64,000 bases of DNA from Shewanella electrodiphila. GTDB taxonomy: Bacteria > Pseudomonadota > Gammaproteobacteria > Enterobacterales > Shewanellaceae. The stretch is from contig NZ_JAKIKU010000010.1 of assembly GCF_023283985.1 (NCBI RefSeq), positions 62,001-126,000 of the forward strand. The letters run 5' to 3'. The notes under the pieces are model-generated. The model searched no databases, was not told the DNA's origin, and saw only the letters and a program-made list of their open reading frames with translations. Made by a program: the position numbers and the translations under genes. Below are positions 26,213 to 35,429 of the stretch, one piece after another (within the stretch, counting starts at the first letter, position 1; each line of letters starts with the position of its first letter).

Positions 26213-28261
26213 TTAGAATTGATACGTAACAGTCGCACCCACGTTACGTGGGTCGATGATGGCAGCATAGCCCGTAGGGTAACGACCTGATGCTGGTTCA
26301 AAAGTGGTAATCCCTTGTTCATCAAATAAGTTATTCACATAAGCACTAATGCGCCAAACATCATTTTGATAATCAACATTTAAACGACTGACCACATAAT
26401 CACCTGCTACACGGTCTTCAGTATTATCAATATCGCCAAAATATTCACTGACATAGTTACCCGATAAACCAAAGGTAAACTCATCGGTTAACCAGTATTT
26501 TAATCCAAGGTTGGCAGTAAAATTAGGCGCTGAATTGAGCTCATTACCTTCGATATCCCCATAGTCAGCATCTGCTTTTTTAATGTCACTTTCAAGCCAA
26601 CCTAAACCTGAAACTAGCTGTAAATCATCAGTGAGCATACTAGTTAACTCGCCTTCAAATCCATAGGTCACGGTTTGTTCTACGTTGGTGATACGACGTA
26701 AGCTATTTGAAGCTTGGTAACCATCATAGTCATTATAAAATATGTTGGCATTTAGGTTGATTTTGCCATCATTAAAGCTGCTACGTGACGTTAACTCATA
26801 GGTGTATACCGACTCTTCATCGTAGTAATAATATTCTTGTGCATTAAAGTCTAACGCTCCGCCACCTGAGTTATAGCCTCGACGAACACTGGCACCAAAT
26901 GTTGTGGTATCAGAATATAAATGCTGCAGTACAAGTTTAGGTAAGAAGACAGACTCGCTGTTATCTAAGGTTTCAATAATCGGTAAATAAGTGAAGTTAC
27001 GGGTTTGCTCTTCACGCATAAATCGACCACCAGCAGTAAGGCGCCATTTTTCAATAAATTCGTAGGTGACTTCACCGTAAACAGAGCTCGATGTTGTCGA
27101 GTCATCACCAAAGTATGGATAACTGCCTTGGCTTTCAAAATCTTGAGTGCGATTAAAATATGCCAAACCGATAAAACCATTTAGGCTTGGGTCATTCAAA
27201 CCAAAAGTGTATTTACCGTCAACGGTCCAGCTATCATCTGCCATGTCCACCGTTTGCTCAGCTGCAGGGGTGGCCTCGTAAGTGTTGAAACCCCATTCAT
27301 AATCCATGTATGCAACCACGAGTTCAACAGACTGGCTATCATCAATTTTATAGTCGAAATTCACAGCATGAGTGTTGGACTTTGTCGTGACATAACGATT
27401 AAATATTTGCTCATAATTCCAAGGGTCATCAGCGGTGAAGTATTTACGGCCCGAGTTACCTTTTTCTTCATTGTACGAGAAGCTGTACTTAGCCGAGAAA
27501 CCATCTAATGCGCTAGGTTGCCACAATAACTTGCCACGCCAGCGGTTAGTTATCAGCTCGCTTTGATCAAAATGGCTAGGATTAGTTTCGTGTTCAACCT
27601 GATTGGTATAAGTATCACCATCGACCCTTTGCCCTGTCACACGAAACGCAAGTTCATCATCTAAGATTGGCCCAGATAACATAACAGCAGTGTCGATGAA
27701 TTGATCTTGGTCTCGATAACCAAGCCTAGCAGCCCCTTCCCAATCAAATGTGGGATCTTCTGTTTTAACAAAAACCGTTCCACCAATACTGTTTCGACCA
27801 TTGATGGTTGACTGCGGGCCACGGAAAACTTCGATTTGTTGAATATCCCACAATCCCGTATCACCGCTTAAGTCGGCAACAAATGGTTCTGCTATCCCAT
27901 CGACAAGTGTTGATACTCTTGCACGAGCACCACCTGAAAACGAATTAAAACCTGTTGCACTGCCATTGCCACTTACACCACGAATGTCAGGTACTGCACC
28001 TGTTAACACTACGATATTGGGAACTTCAGCAAGTGCGCTTGAGATAGATTGATATTGACCACTGTCAATCACGTCTTTACCAATAACCGAAATTGAGGAA
28101 GTACTGTCCTTAAGACTACGTTCTATTTTCTCACCATATACGGTGATCACTTCAATCGAGTCGCTTTTATCGCTATCTAATACGTTATTTGCAAAAGCAA
28201 ATAACGGGGTGGCTAACAGTGCGCTGGTGAGCAGGCGAAACTTGAATCTGCGAGCGTTCAT
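26213..28261 (-). CDS. TonB-dependent outer-membrane receptor (iron/siderophore type)
   Basis: Outer-membrane receptor of 682 residues. The start at 28261 is selected because AAGGAA lies about nine bases upstream and a signal peptide (FKFRLLTSALLATPLFAFA) follows; the open frame extends further upstream. A plug domain (IEVITVYGEKIERSLKDSTSSISVIG, ISSALAEVPNIVVL, EVFRGPQSTINGRNSIGGTVFV) occupies about 40-160, then a 22-strand barrel ending in VGATVTYQF. The TonB box is probably IEVITVYG. It is divergent from a DUF3325/DUF3649/PepSY operon across a Fur-like box, so a ferric-siderophore substrate is likely. Confidence 0.9.
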   Translation of the reverse strand: MNARRFKFRLLTSALLATPLFAFANNVLDSDKSDSIEVITVYGEKIERSLKDSTSSISVIGKDVIDSGQYQSISSALAEVPNIVVLTGAVPDIRGVSGNGSATGFNSFSGGARARVSTLVDGIAEPFVADLSGDTGLWDIQQIEVFRGPQSTINGRNSIGGTVFVKTEDPTFDWEGAARLGYRDQDQFIDTAVMLSGPILDDELAFRVTGQRVDGDTYTNQVEHETNPSHFDQSELITNRWRGKLLWQPSALDGFSAKYSFSYNEEKGNSGRKYFTADDPWNYEQIFNRYVTTKSNTHAVNFDYKIDDSQSVELVVAYMDYEWGFNTYEATPAAEQTVDMADDSWTVDGKYTFGLNDPSLNGFIGLAYFNRTQDFESQGSYPYFGDDSTTSSSVYGEVTYEFIEKWRLTAGGRFMREEQTRNFTYLPIIETLDNSESVFLPKLVLQHLYSDTTTFGASVRRGYNSGGGALDFNAQEYYYYDEESVYTYELTSRSSFNDGKINLNANIFYNDYDGYQASNSLRRITNVEQTVTYGFEGELTSMLTDDLQLVSGLGWLESDIKKADADYGDIEGNELNSAPNFTANLGLKYWLTDEFTFGLSGNYVSEYFGDIDNTEDRVAGDYVVSRLNVDYQNDVWRISAYVNNLFDEQGITTFEPASGRYPTGYAAIIDPRNVGATVTYQF

Positions 28262-28342
28262 ATACTGCATTTCCTTGCATAATAAATAATATGAGTGAAT
28301 TTCAATCGCTAAATAATTTACTCCTAAGTGTGACGATACGCA

Positions 28343-28361
28343 ATTGCGAATCATTACCATT
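28343..28361. promoter_or_regulatory. Candidate Fur box between TonB receptor and PepSY operon
   Basis: ATTGCGAATCATTACCATT matches 14 of 18 informative positions of the Fur consensus by eye. An adjoining ACTATTATCA extends the match. The site sits between divergent iron-uptake genes. Confidence 0.55.
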
Positions 28362-28411
28362 TACATTACTATTATCACAGTTTTTTAATAATTATTAACT
28401 TCGAGGTCGTT

Positions 28412-28672
28412 ATGTTTCAAATCTCGGCATGTTTATTAACATTAATAGGTGTGGTGCTGATTTATGTCACGACCAGACACCAACGCTTGTTAAGTACCTC
28501 TCACCCCAAAATTATTGCGATGCTAGGTGGATGCTTACTGCTATTTGCCTTGCTTAGCTGGATGCAACTATTAACGACCACTGCGGCAATATTTGTATGG
28601 ATTTTTACCTTTATCACCATGATGATTTCAATTCCATTTTCCACACTCATTCGCTTTCGTAGGGGTAAATAA
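28412..28672 (+). CDS. DUF3325-like small inner-membrane protein
   Basis: Hydrophobic protein of 86 residues with three predicted membrane helices (FQISACLLTLIGVVLIYV, IAMLGGCLLLFALLSWM, IFVWIFTFITMMISIPF). Size and position, ahead of DUF3649 and PepSY genes next to a TonB receptor, match the DUF3325 family found in siderophore-uptake loci. Function is unknown; a part in iron release from siderophores is inferred. Stop and next start overlap (TAATG). Confidence 0.65.
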   Translation: MFQISACLLTLIGVVLIYVTTRHQRLLSTSHPKIIAMLGGCLLLFALLSWMQLLTTTAAIFVWIFTFITMMISIPFSTLIRFRRGK

Positions 28673-28971
28673 TGGCTCGTTTATTGCTCCAAGATAAAAT
28701 CCAACCTCACTGGTGGTGCAAAACCTTTATTGGCATTTTTATGGGCTTATTACTGAGTTATGGCCTAATTGCTTTGTTTGCTTGGTTCGGCCCTGATGGT
28801 TTAGAAACTGGCATGAAAGTGCAATTTAATATGTGGATGATCAGTGCTATTTGGTTGCCAATTTTGACATTAATCTATCTGTTCAAAACAGCGCGCAGTG
28901 CTTTTATCTACCTGCTGTTTGCCAATGTCTGTGTTTATTTTTTATTTGTTAGTTTGTGGTGGTTGCAATGA
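28672..28971 (+). CDS. DUF3649-like small inner-membrane protein
   Basis: Protein of 99 residues with three hydrophobic helices separated by short loops; the first follows a WWCKTFIG segment. Family assignment rests on size, topology and the DUF3325-DUF3649-PepSY order seen in many proteobacterial siderophore loci. Function is unknown. It overlaps both neighbours by one and four bases, showing translational coupling. Confidence 0.65.
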   Translation: MARLLLQDKIQPHWWCKTFIGIFMGLLLSYGLIALFAWFGPDGLETGMKVQFNMWMISAIWLPILTLIYLFKTARSAFIYLLFANVCVYFLFVSLWWLQ

Positions 28972-30587
28972 AAATTCGCTCTGATGTACTAAGAACCTAT
29001 CAATCTGTTCATACTTGGACAGGGATCACTACCTCGTTGTTATTGTTCATTGCATTTTTTGCCGGCGCTTTAACCATGTTTAAACCGCAAATTGAACAAT
29101 GGGCAACACCTACTAGCTTGACGGCGACGCCTGTTAGCGAGCAAAAAATTGATCGTTTAATTGGTCAAGCCATCCGTGAACAGGACAAAGCACGTGAAGG
29201 CTTTAATGTTGATTTTGTTGAAGACGGTGCGGCATTATCCTGGTTTGCCCATGGTGGCGGCCGAGGATTAAGGCTGGATGATCGGTTAGCTTTTGCTCGC
29301 CTGGATAAAAATGAACAAATGATCGTACAGCAAGCACCAAGCAACGAGCTGGGTAATTTAATCGATCAACTCCATCGCACGGCTGGCATTATGGGTAAAG
29401 TGGGCCATGAAGATCTGGGAGTATTAATCCTAGGTGTCGCGGCTGCATTATATTTTCTGGCACTGATTTCTGGGGTAATTATTCTCTTACCCACTATAGT
29501 TAAACACTTATTTGCACTGCGCCAACATAAAGGAGCGAATCGGTTTTGGTTAGACAGTCACAACCTTGTGGGTGTTGTCAGCTTACCGTTTCACTTATTA
29601 ATTGCCTGGACTGCCGTAGTCTTTGCATTTCACGACCCTATGTATGGCGGTCTTAGTCTCGTTTATGGAGATAAACCATTATTTGAACCAAGAGATCGCG
29701 GCAGTATCACCTATGACCTAGAACAATTGCCTAGCATGGCCGAGTACCAAAGGCAGTTACAAGCCCTGGCACCTGACTACCGCATTGATAAATTTGAATT
29801 TACCCAGCTCAATACACCTAACCCAAGCTTAGCCGCCTACCTTAGTGCCGACGACCGTATGCAACGCGGCGGTTACCATGACATTATCTATCTACATCCT
29901 TTTACGTTAGAGGTCGGTTATTCGACAGTCACTTCATCAGAACAAGATGTCTTTGCCCCTGTAGTAAACAGCTTTTTTTCTCTGCACTTTGGTAACTATG
30001 CCGCCAATTATGGTCGCTGGATGTATTTTATAATGGGCTTATTAGGCGCATTCTTATTTTATAGCGGTAATTTACTCTGGTTAGAAAAGCGTCGTGAAAA
30101 ACATGGCGAGCAACGTAAAGCGACTAAGGTAATGGCAGCGCTCACTGTGGGAGTCTGTGCAGGATCAATGCTAGGCATTGCGGTCGCAATGTTAGCGTCA
30201 AAATGGCTTTACTTATTAAATGTGCAATTAAACCAAGGTTACCTGTGGAGTTACTACACCGTCTTTGCTTTAACTATTGGTTACAGCTTTTATCGCGGCG
30301 CTGCTCATAGTGCTATTCACCTATTATATGCACTCACTGCAGTGTGTTTAGCGATTCCAGCAACAACGCTGTTAGCGCTAATCATTCCAAGTATGCCAAG
30401 TTGGTCATCGGCAGAGACAAGCAACCTTATGGTAGAAGTCATGGCTATTGTGTTTGCGTTTGCCTTTTTATGTGCAGCCAATAAAGCTAAAGCTCGGGCA
30501 TATTTTGGAGATAGGAATTCTATTTGGGCAATTAATATGGCAAGCGACAAAGCCCTTGAACCAGCGACCATCCCACAGCAATCTTAA
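28968..30587 (+). CDS. PepSY-associated transmembrane protein (iron-uptake type)
   Basis: Inner-membrane protein of 539 residues with the N-terminal signature of PepSY_TM proteins (YQSVHTWTGITTSLLLFIAFFAGALTMF), several further membrane helices (FLALISGVIILLPTIV, GVVSLPFHLLIAWTAVVFAF, WMYFIMGLLGAFLFYSGNLLWLEK, and four C-terminal) and conserved histidines within or near helices (H19, HR/T, DSHN, HFGNYA) that could bind haem. Related proteins act as siderophore-iron reductases, and that is the likely role here. The ATG at 28968 overlaps the previous stop (ATGA); a GTG at 28956 is less likely. Confidence 0.85.
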   Translation: MKIRSDVLRTYQSVHTWTGITTSLLLFIAFFAGALTMFKPQIEQWATPTSLTATPVSEQKIDRLIGQAIREQDKAREGFNVDFVEDGAALSWFAHGGGRGLRLDDRLAFARLDKNEQMIVQQAPSNELGNLIDQLHRTAGIMGKVGHEDLGVLILGVAAALYFLALISGVIILLPTIVKHLFALRQHKGANRFWLDSHNLVGVVSLPFHLLIAWTAVVFAFHDPMYGGLSLVYGDKPLFEPRDRGSITYDLEQLPSMAEYQRQLQALAPDYRIDKFEFTQLNTPNPSLAAYLSADDRMQRGGYHDIIYLHPFTLEVGYSTVTSSEQDVFAPVVNSFFSLHFGNYAANYGRWMYFIMGLLGAFLFYSGNLLWLEKRREKHGEQRKATKVMAALTVGVCAGSMLGIAVAMLASKWLYLLNVQLNQGYLWSYYTVFALTIGYSFYRGAAHSAIHLLYALTAVCLAIPATTLLALIIPSMPSWSSAETSNLMVEVMAIVFAFAFLCAANKAKARAYFGDRNSIWAINMASDKALEPATIPQQS

Positions 30588-30592
30588 TCAAA

Positions 30593-30627
30593 AAAAGGAT
30601 AGCGACATTATCATTCGCTATCCTTTT
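30593..30627 (+). terminator. Rho-independent terminator of PepSY operon
   Basis: AAAAGGATAGCGA and TCGCTATCCTTTT form a 13-bp stem around a nine-base loop, just after the PepSY stop. Confidence 0.9.
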
Positions 30628-30640
30628 GGTTACTCGATTG

Positions 30641-30675
30641 AATATCTAATATCTAATATCTAATATCTAATATCT
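30641..30675 (+). repeat. 7-bp tandem repeat AATATCT, five copies
   Basis: Five perfect consecutive AATATCT units follow the terminator of the PepSY operon. This is a simple-sequence array open to slippage, with no spacer structure. Confidence 0.95.
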
Positions 30676-30778
30676 ACCTAGTGGGAGCCTCAATCAAAGC
30701 CTACTCAGGCTGCACTAAACTCGAACTAGGCGAATACTGACGTAAGCTAGCACTGATATAAATTAGCACTGTCATAGG

Positions 30779-32803
30779 CTAAACCTGAGATTTCCGACCT
30801 TTAAGCAGCAGTAAAATAAAGTAAATGCCACCAACTATCGACACGATAGTGCCCGCAGCAATTTGCGATGGATAGACTAAGTTTTGCCCTAGCCAATCAG
30901 AAAACACCATCAAACTCGCGCCTAGTATTGCCGCCGTGGGCAATTGCATTTCCACTTTTTTCGCGCCCAAAATCACCGCCATGTGCGGCGCTAACAATCC
31001 AATGAAAGAAACCGGTCCCATGGTTGCCGTAACCGCAGCACACAATAAAGCCACACAACACAGCAATAACACAAACGCCCGCGGCACATTTAAACCACGC
31101 GCTTTAGCAAACTCACGCCCTGTTGAAATCAGCGTCAGCCAACGACATGTGACTAATGCAAAGCCAATTAAACCAATCACAATCGCGGCTAGCATTACTG
31201 CCGATGACGGCGTGACTCGGTAGGTTGAGCCCGCAAGCCAACTTAAAATAATGTAGGAGGTTTCATCCCCCTTAGCTAAGGCAAACTGCACGATGGCTTC
31301 AATCAATGCAGTCAGCGCAATACCAATTAAAATCAGCATTGAAGGCGCGTACTGGTGACGTTTACCCAGTACAAGCAATACCCCTAGCACCGACATACTG
31401 CCTAAAAAGGCAATCACAGGTGCGGTGCTAAAGATGTTTAACCCAATAAAAATCGCCCCGCCAACCAATGCCAGCGTTGCCCCCGCAGAAATACCTAAAA
31501 TATCTGGGCTGGCAAGCGGGTTATAGATCAAACGCTGTAATAACACCCCTGCTACCGCAAGCCCTGCACCAGCAGCAGCTGATGTTATCAATCTTGGCCA
31601 TTGAATTTGCCAGCCAAAGGCATCAGGGATTGCCCATATCCAGCTGACTTCTTGTCCGTTTGTCACGCCTTGACCATGAGTGACTTGATTAAACAAGGTA
31701 GTAAATACTCCAAGGGCCACCAAGACAAACAATAAGCCCAATAACTTAGGTTGGCTCATTGCATAATGACTTTTCGGCATTGAAAATGACAATTGATCTT
31801 GCGCCGATAGCTTACGGCGGGTGAACCAAATTAATGCTGGCGCACCAATCAAGGCTGCGGCGGTACCAGAAGGAACCAGATCAAATGTGAGTACACTTAA
31901 CCCCACTGCTAAAGCGTCGGTAATCACTAAGATAACGCAGCCTAACAACATGCTATAAAACAGTTCATCTTTAGGGGTTCTTGCCCCAAGTTGACGGGCA
32001 ATATTAGGCGCCAACAAGCCAATAAAACTAATGACGCCCACAGTGGTAATGCTAGCAGCGACTAACCATAAGCCAATGGCAAATAAACCGAGAATCGCCG
32101 GAATAATGTTTAATCCACGAGCTGAAGCACTCGCTTGGCCCATGCGCAATAAAGCCAGTACTCTTGGCGCAAATAAGAAAATCAATATTGCAGCTGACAA
32201 CTTAGGGAGCAACCATTGCACTTGCTGCCAGCCATTTTGTGCTAAATCGCCCGCGCCCCATATGAATAGGTTTTTAGCATATTGATCATTCAGCAAAATG
32301 ATCGCTGTTGCTATTGCGCCCAATAGAATATTAACTGCCATACCCGCTAGTACCACAGGTAAGCCTGCAAGGTTACGCACACCTGCAATCAATATCACTA
32401 AGCCAAGGGTCAGCATGGCGCCAATTAACGCCGCTACAGAGGCATAATCGCCCACCAGCGTTGGAAACCACACATTCATAATCACTAACGCAAGCCAGGC
32501 GCCAGAGGCGGTACCTAAGGTCATCGGTGACACCAGCGGGTTTTGGGTCAATTGCTGCATTAAACTGCCCACTAACCCCAGCATCGCGCCGACCATAATC
32601 GCCATGACAATACGAGGTAGTTGAGACTCTACAAACATGATGGCATCAAAATTATCTGCCAATGCTTGTCTGTCAGCAAAATGCATCAATAAACTGAGCT
32701 GCTTGGAAACTTGAATTTGGGTATCAATTTGAGCCGACATCAGCACGGCGAGGACCAAGCCAATAAAGGTTAATGCATATCGATTAATTAAAGGCTGACT
32801 CAT
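30779..32803 (-). CDS. fhuB: Ferric-hydroxamate ABC transporter permease, fused double FecCD domain
   Basis: Inner-membrane permease of 674 residues made of two FecCD-type halves (about 1-330 and 345-674), each with PRIVMAIMVGAMLGLVGSLMQ or PRLITSAAAGAGLAVAGVLLQ, a QNPLVSPMTLG or YNPLASPDILG ATPase-contact loop, and GFIGLLAPNIAR or SFIGLLAPHMAV. The fused layout is the FhuB hallmark and delivers ferric hydroxamates such as ferrichrome to the cytoplasm. It is the last gene of the fhuF-C-D-B operon; its start overlaps the binding-protein stop by one base (TAATG). Confidence 0.92.
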   Translation of the reverse strand: MSQPLINRYALTFIGLVLAVLMSAQIDTQIQVSKQLSLLMHFADRQALADNFDAIMFVESQLPRIVMAIMVGAMLGLVGSLMQQLTQNPLVSPMTLGTASGAWLALVIMNVWFPTLVGDYASVAALIGAMLTLGLVILIAGVRNLAGLPVVLAGMAVNILLGAIATAIILLNDQYAKNLFIWGAGDLAQNGWQQVQWLLPKLSAAILIFLFAPRVLALLRMGQASASARGLNIIPAILGLFAIGLWLVAASITTVGVISFIGLLAPNIARQLGARTPKDELFYSMLLGCVILVITDALAVGLSVLTFDLVPSGTAAALIGAPALIWFTRRKLSAQDQLSFSMPKSHYAMSQPKLLGLLFVLVALGVFTTLFNQVTHGQGVTNGQEVSWIWAIPDAFGWQIQWPRLITSAAAGAGLAVAGVLLQRLIYNPLASPDILGISAGATLALVGGAIFIGLNIFSTAPVIAFLGSMSVLGVLLVLGKRHQYAPSMLILIGIALTALIEAIVQFALAKGDETSYIILSWLAGSTYRVTPSSAVMLAAIVIGLIGFALVTCRWLTLISTGREFAKARGLNVPRAFVLLLCCVALLCAAVTATMGPVSFIGLLAPHMAVILGAKKVEMQLPTAAILGASLMVFSDWLGQNLVYPSQIAAGTIVSIVGGIYFILLLLKGRKSQV

Positions 32804-33816
32804 TAAAGCTCTCCTTCAATCGCTGATTTATCAGAGCTCATTAACTCTGCGTCGATGGCCATTGGCGCTGTATTAACTGAATTGGGGGCAATGGCTAATA
32901 AGCTTTTAGTCAGGGCTTGTGCCATATATTCAATTGAAATTGCCCCTCCGTAGTTCCATGCTGGGGCAATACTGTTCATCTTGTTATGACGCACAAATGG
33001 CATGGCATTCCACATCACGCTCTGGCTAAGTTCAGTTTCTTGGGCAAATGGCTCAAAATACAACGCGACACCATCACCAATATAACGCAGTGATTTTAAA
33101 CGCTGCTGTTTAAGGCCCCATTGAGTGGCTTCAACTTTTAATGCGGGTTCAATGCCTAATAATTTAAGTGCGTATTGCGCTGTCGAGTTATCACCGTATA
33201 AATATACCGAAGTCATACTGGCAAAACGAAACGTACTCACTTTTGGCAAAGTGCCGTTATAGGCACTCAGCAATTGCTGTTTTTGCTCGGCTATCACCGC
33301 ATGCATTTGAGCAATTCTCGTTTGCGCCTCAGGCTCTTTGCCTAATAGCTTGGCGATGCTCAAAAAGTTATCTAATGCAGCTTGAGCATTATCATGGTGT
33401 TCACTGTAGGTTTGAAAAAATAACACTGGCGCGATTTGTTCAAGTCGTGGCAATAAATCTAATTGTGGTGAAGCGATAATAATCACATCAGGTTTCAGCG
33501 CAGCCAAACGTTGAAAGTTCGGTTCAACGCGAGTGCCCACATCCATCACCTCATCAGGCACAGCAGGATTCATTACCCACTCTTTGTACCCAGCGACATC
33601 AGGCATTGCGATGGGCGTTACGCCTAATTCAAGTACTTGCTCAGCAACATCCCAATTCAGCGCGGCAACTCGAGTGGGAATGCTGGCAAACTGCTGAATA
33701 CCATTGCTATCTTTAATTTCAATCATTGAGTTAGTACTACGGAGCTGATCCGTAAAGCCTTTATGTGGCATCATCAGCACAGCGGTTAAGCACAATAAAA
33801 CCACGACTCTTAGCAT
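32803..33816 (-). CDS. fhuD: Iron-siderophore ABC transporter periplasmic binding protein, FhuD-like
   Basis: Exported protein of 337 residues with signal peptide (RVVVLLCLTAVLMMPHKGFT) and the class III siderophore-binding fold: VAALNWDVAEQVLELGVTPIAMPD, then RLAALKPDVIIIASPQ, a backbone helix, and the second lobe from about 200. It hands ferric hydroxamate from the outer-membrane receptor to FhuB. The start lies seven bases inside the end of the ATPase gene. The C-terminal tail of roughly 25 polar residues past the last predicted helix is longer than usual. Confidence 0.88.
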   Translation of the reverse strand: MLRVVVLLCLTAVLMMPHKGFTDQLRSTNSMIEIKDSNGIQQFASIPTRVAALNWDVAEQVLELGVTPIAMPDVAGYKEWVMNPAVPDEVMDVGTRVEPNFQRLAALKPDVIIIASPQLDLLPRLEQIAPVLFFQTYSEHHDNAQAALDNFLSIAKLLGKEPEAQTRIAQMHAVIAEQKQQLLSAYNGTLPKVSTFRFASMTSVYLYGDNSTAQYALKLLGIEPALKVEATQWGLKQQRLKSLRYIGDGVALYFEPFAQETELSQSVMWNAMPFVRHNKMNSIAPAWNYGGAISIEYMAQALTKSLLAIAPNSVNTAPMAIDAELMSSDKSAIEGEL

Positions 33817-34577
33817 ACAATCGCCACCTTATGCGGCTTGCTTGGGTGATCGACTAATGTCACTGGTGTCGCGTATAAATCACTGAGTAAGGTTTCATCT
33901 AACAAAATATCGGTATCACCTTGAAAAGCGATTTTGCCTTTCTTTAGTGAAATAATTTGGGTAGCAAAGCGCAGTGCAAGGTTCAAGTCATGCAAAATCA
34001 CAATCACGCCAACCCCTGTCTCTTTATTAAGACGGCTGAGTAATTCCATTAACTGGTACTGATGCTGAATATCAAGCGCAGAGGTGGGTTCATCTAGAAT
34101 CATCAATTTGGCTTGCTGCGCCAGTAACATCGCCACCCAAGTACGTTGACGCTCACCACCTGATAACTGATCCGCTAAAGTATCTTTAAATTCAGAAACG
34201 CCGGTTTCTGCCATTGCTTGCTCAATAATCGCTTGGTCTTCATCGCGCCAGCGCCCTAAAGTACCGCGCCAAGGGAAACGCCCTAAACGCACTAATTCAG
34301 CCACGTTGAGCCCTGCCACCTCTGGCAGTTTTTGTGGCAAATATGCCACAGTACGAGCTAAGTCTTTCGCGCTGTATTTACTTAACGTTTTATCTGCCAA
34401 GGTGATTTCACCTTGCTCAGGCTGAAATTGATTGGCAAGTAAGTTAACCAGTGTCGACTTACCCGAGCCATTATGCCCAAGGACCACAGTCAGTGCATGG
34501 GGGTCAATATTGAGTTGCTCGATATCAAGAATGGTACGTTGATCGCGGATAACTTTGACGTCGTTCAGTTGGTACAT
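33810..34577 (-). CDS. fhuC: Ferric-hydroxamate ABC transporter ATP-binding protein, FhuC-like
   Basis: ATPase of 255 residues with Walker A GHNGSGKST, Q-loop YLPQKLP, signature LSGGERQR, Walker B LMILDEPTSALD and H-loop VILHDLN. It powers FhuB. The ATG at 34577 overlaps the upstream stop (TAATG) and is preceded by GAAGAG; an in-frame GTG/ATG ten codons upstream lies inside the fhuF-like gene and is less likely. Confidence 0.92.
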   Translation of the reverse strand: MYQLNDVKVIRDQRTILDIEQLNIDPHALTVVLGHNGSGKSTLVNLLANQFQPEQGEITLADKTLSKYSAKDLARTVAYLPQKLPEVAGLNVAELVRLGRFPWRGTLGRWRDEDQAIIEQAMAETGVSEFKDTLADQLSGGERQRTWVAMLLAQQAKLMILDEPTSALDIQHQYQLMELLSRLNKETGVGVIVILHDLNLALRFATQIISLKKGKIAFQGDTDILLDETLLSDLYATPVTLVDHPSKPHKVAIVC

Positions 34578-35299
34578 TAAACACTCTTCTGTTTTAGCTT
34601 GGGACAATTAGCGCATTTCTGGCCAGTGACGGTTTTATACACCGAGCAGCAACTTGAACGAGTAAATACTAATTGGTTGGTTATAGGTGATAGCTGAATT
34701 TTCTTAAGATGTTCGTCTGGCAATGACAACGCATTTAACCATAATGCCGCCTGCTGACGGATAAAATAGGCTGAAAACTCAGGGTTAGTCTGTTGCAACA
34801 AGAGTAGACGATTCAATAAGGCATCTGCAATTAAATGCTCTACAAATCGAGGCCGACAACGGACTGATTGATCTAACTCTTGGCGAAAATGCTCAAAGAT
34901 AATCAGTAATTGCTGACCTGCTGCGCTCACTAACTGATGATACTCGCCCGTGCTGCAGTCAGTGCACGAAAAGCAAAACCCTGCCACTACACCGTCTTGA
35001 TGACGTTGGGACATGTTGCATAAATCAGGTAGGGCTTGGCAATGATAAATCGCTGTAATAGCAACATATAGCGGCTGCCAAGTCAGCAAATCCCAGCTGC
35101 GAGTCAGCCAATAAGCTTGGCCCGCTTCAGGCGATTGCTGCCTAATACTTTGATGCAGAGTACTAATGTTTTGTAAGTTCGATTGCTGAGATGAAATCAG
35201 TGATGAATCGGGAGCGTCAGAAACTAAAATCTCCCCTTTAAGGTAAGGAGAGATTTGTTCGCATTGCTGATAAATATCGTTAAAAACAGATAAACTCAT
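34577..35299 (-). CDS. fhuF: Siderophore-iron reductase, FhuF-like [2Fe-2S] protein
   Basis: Cytoplasmic ferric reductase of 240 residues that releases iron from imported hydroxamate siderophores. The C-terminus carries the unusual FhuF iron-sulphur ligand pattern: two adjacent cysteines (RSSCCSVYKT) and, about ten residues later, CANC. The N-terminal half contains a helical region with YWLTRSWDLLTWQPLYVAITAIY, typical of the family. It leads the fhu operon. The upstream region has no obvious full Fur box. Confidence 0.85.
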   Translation of the reverse strand: MSLSVFNDIYQQCEQISPYLKGEILVSDAPDSSLISSQQSNLQNISTLHQSIRQQSPEAGQAYWLTRSWDLLTWQPLYVAITAIYHCQALPDLCNMSQRHQDGVVAGFCFSCTDCSTGEYHQLVSAAGQQLLIIFEHFRQELDQSVRCRPRFVEHLIADALLNRLLLLQQTNPEFSAYFIRQQAALWLNALSLPDEHLKKIQLSPITNQLVFTRSSCCSVYKTVTGQKCANCPKLKQKSV

Positions 35300-35335
35300 T
35301 GCATCGCCACTTATTACATTGGTCAGTTAGCATTC

Positions 35336-35366
35336 ATTACTAATAGCTTTTATTACTAATAGCTTT
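35336..35366. repeat. 16-bp direct repeat, two copies
   Basis: ATTACTAATAGCTTT occurs twice with a 16-base period between the FhuF-like start and the downstream terminator of the siderophore receptor. Confidence 0.8.
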
Positions 35367-35381
35367 CATAAATAAGTAAAA

Positions 35382-35414
35382 CCATAAAACGAGGCTTTCG
35401 CCCCGTATTTATGG
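35382..35414 (-). terminator. Probable terminator of the siderophore-receptor gene
   Basis: An imperfect stem (CATAAAACGAGGC with GCCCCGTATTTATG) around a TTTC loop lies just past the receptor stop, with T residues following on the minus strand. Confidence 0.6.
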
Positions 35415-35429
35415 CTATCGTAAACGCAA

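Noticed and set aside
30641..30675. Possible CRISPR-like array
   Set aside because: Seven-base contiguous units with no spacers; a simple tandem repeat.
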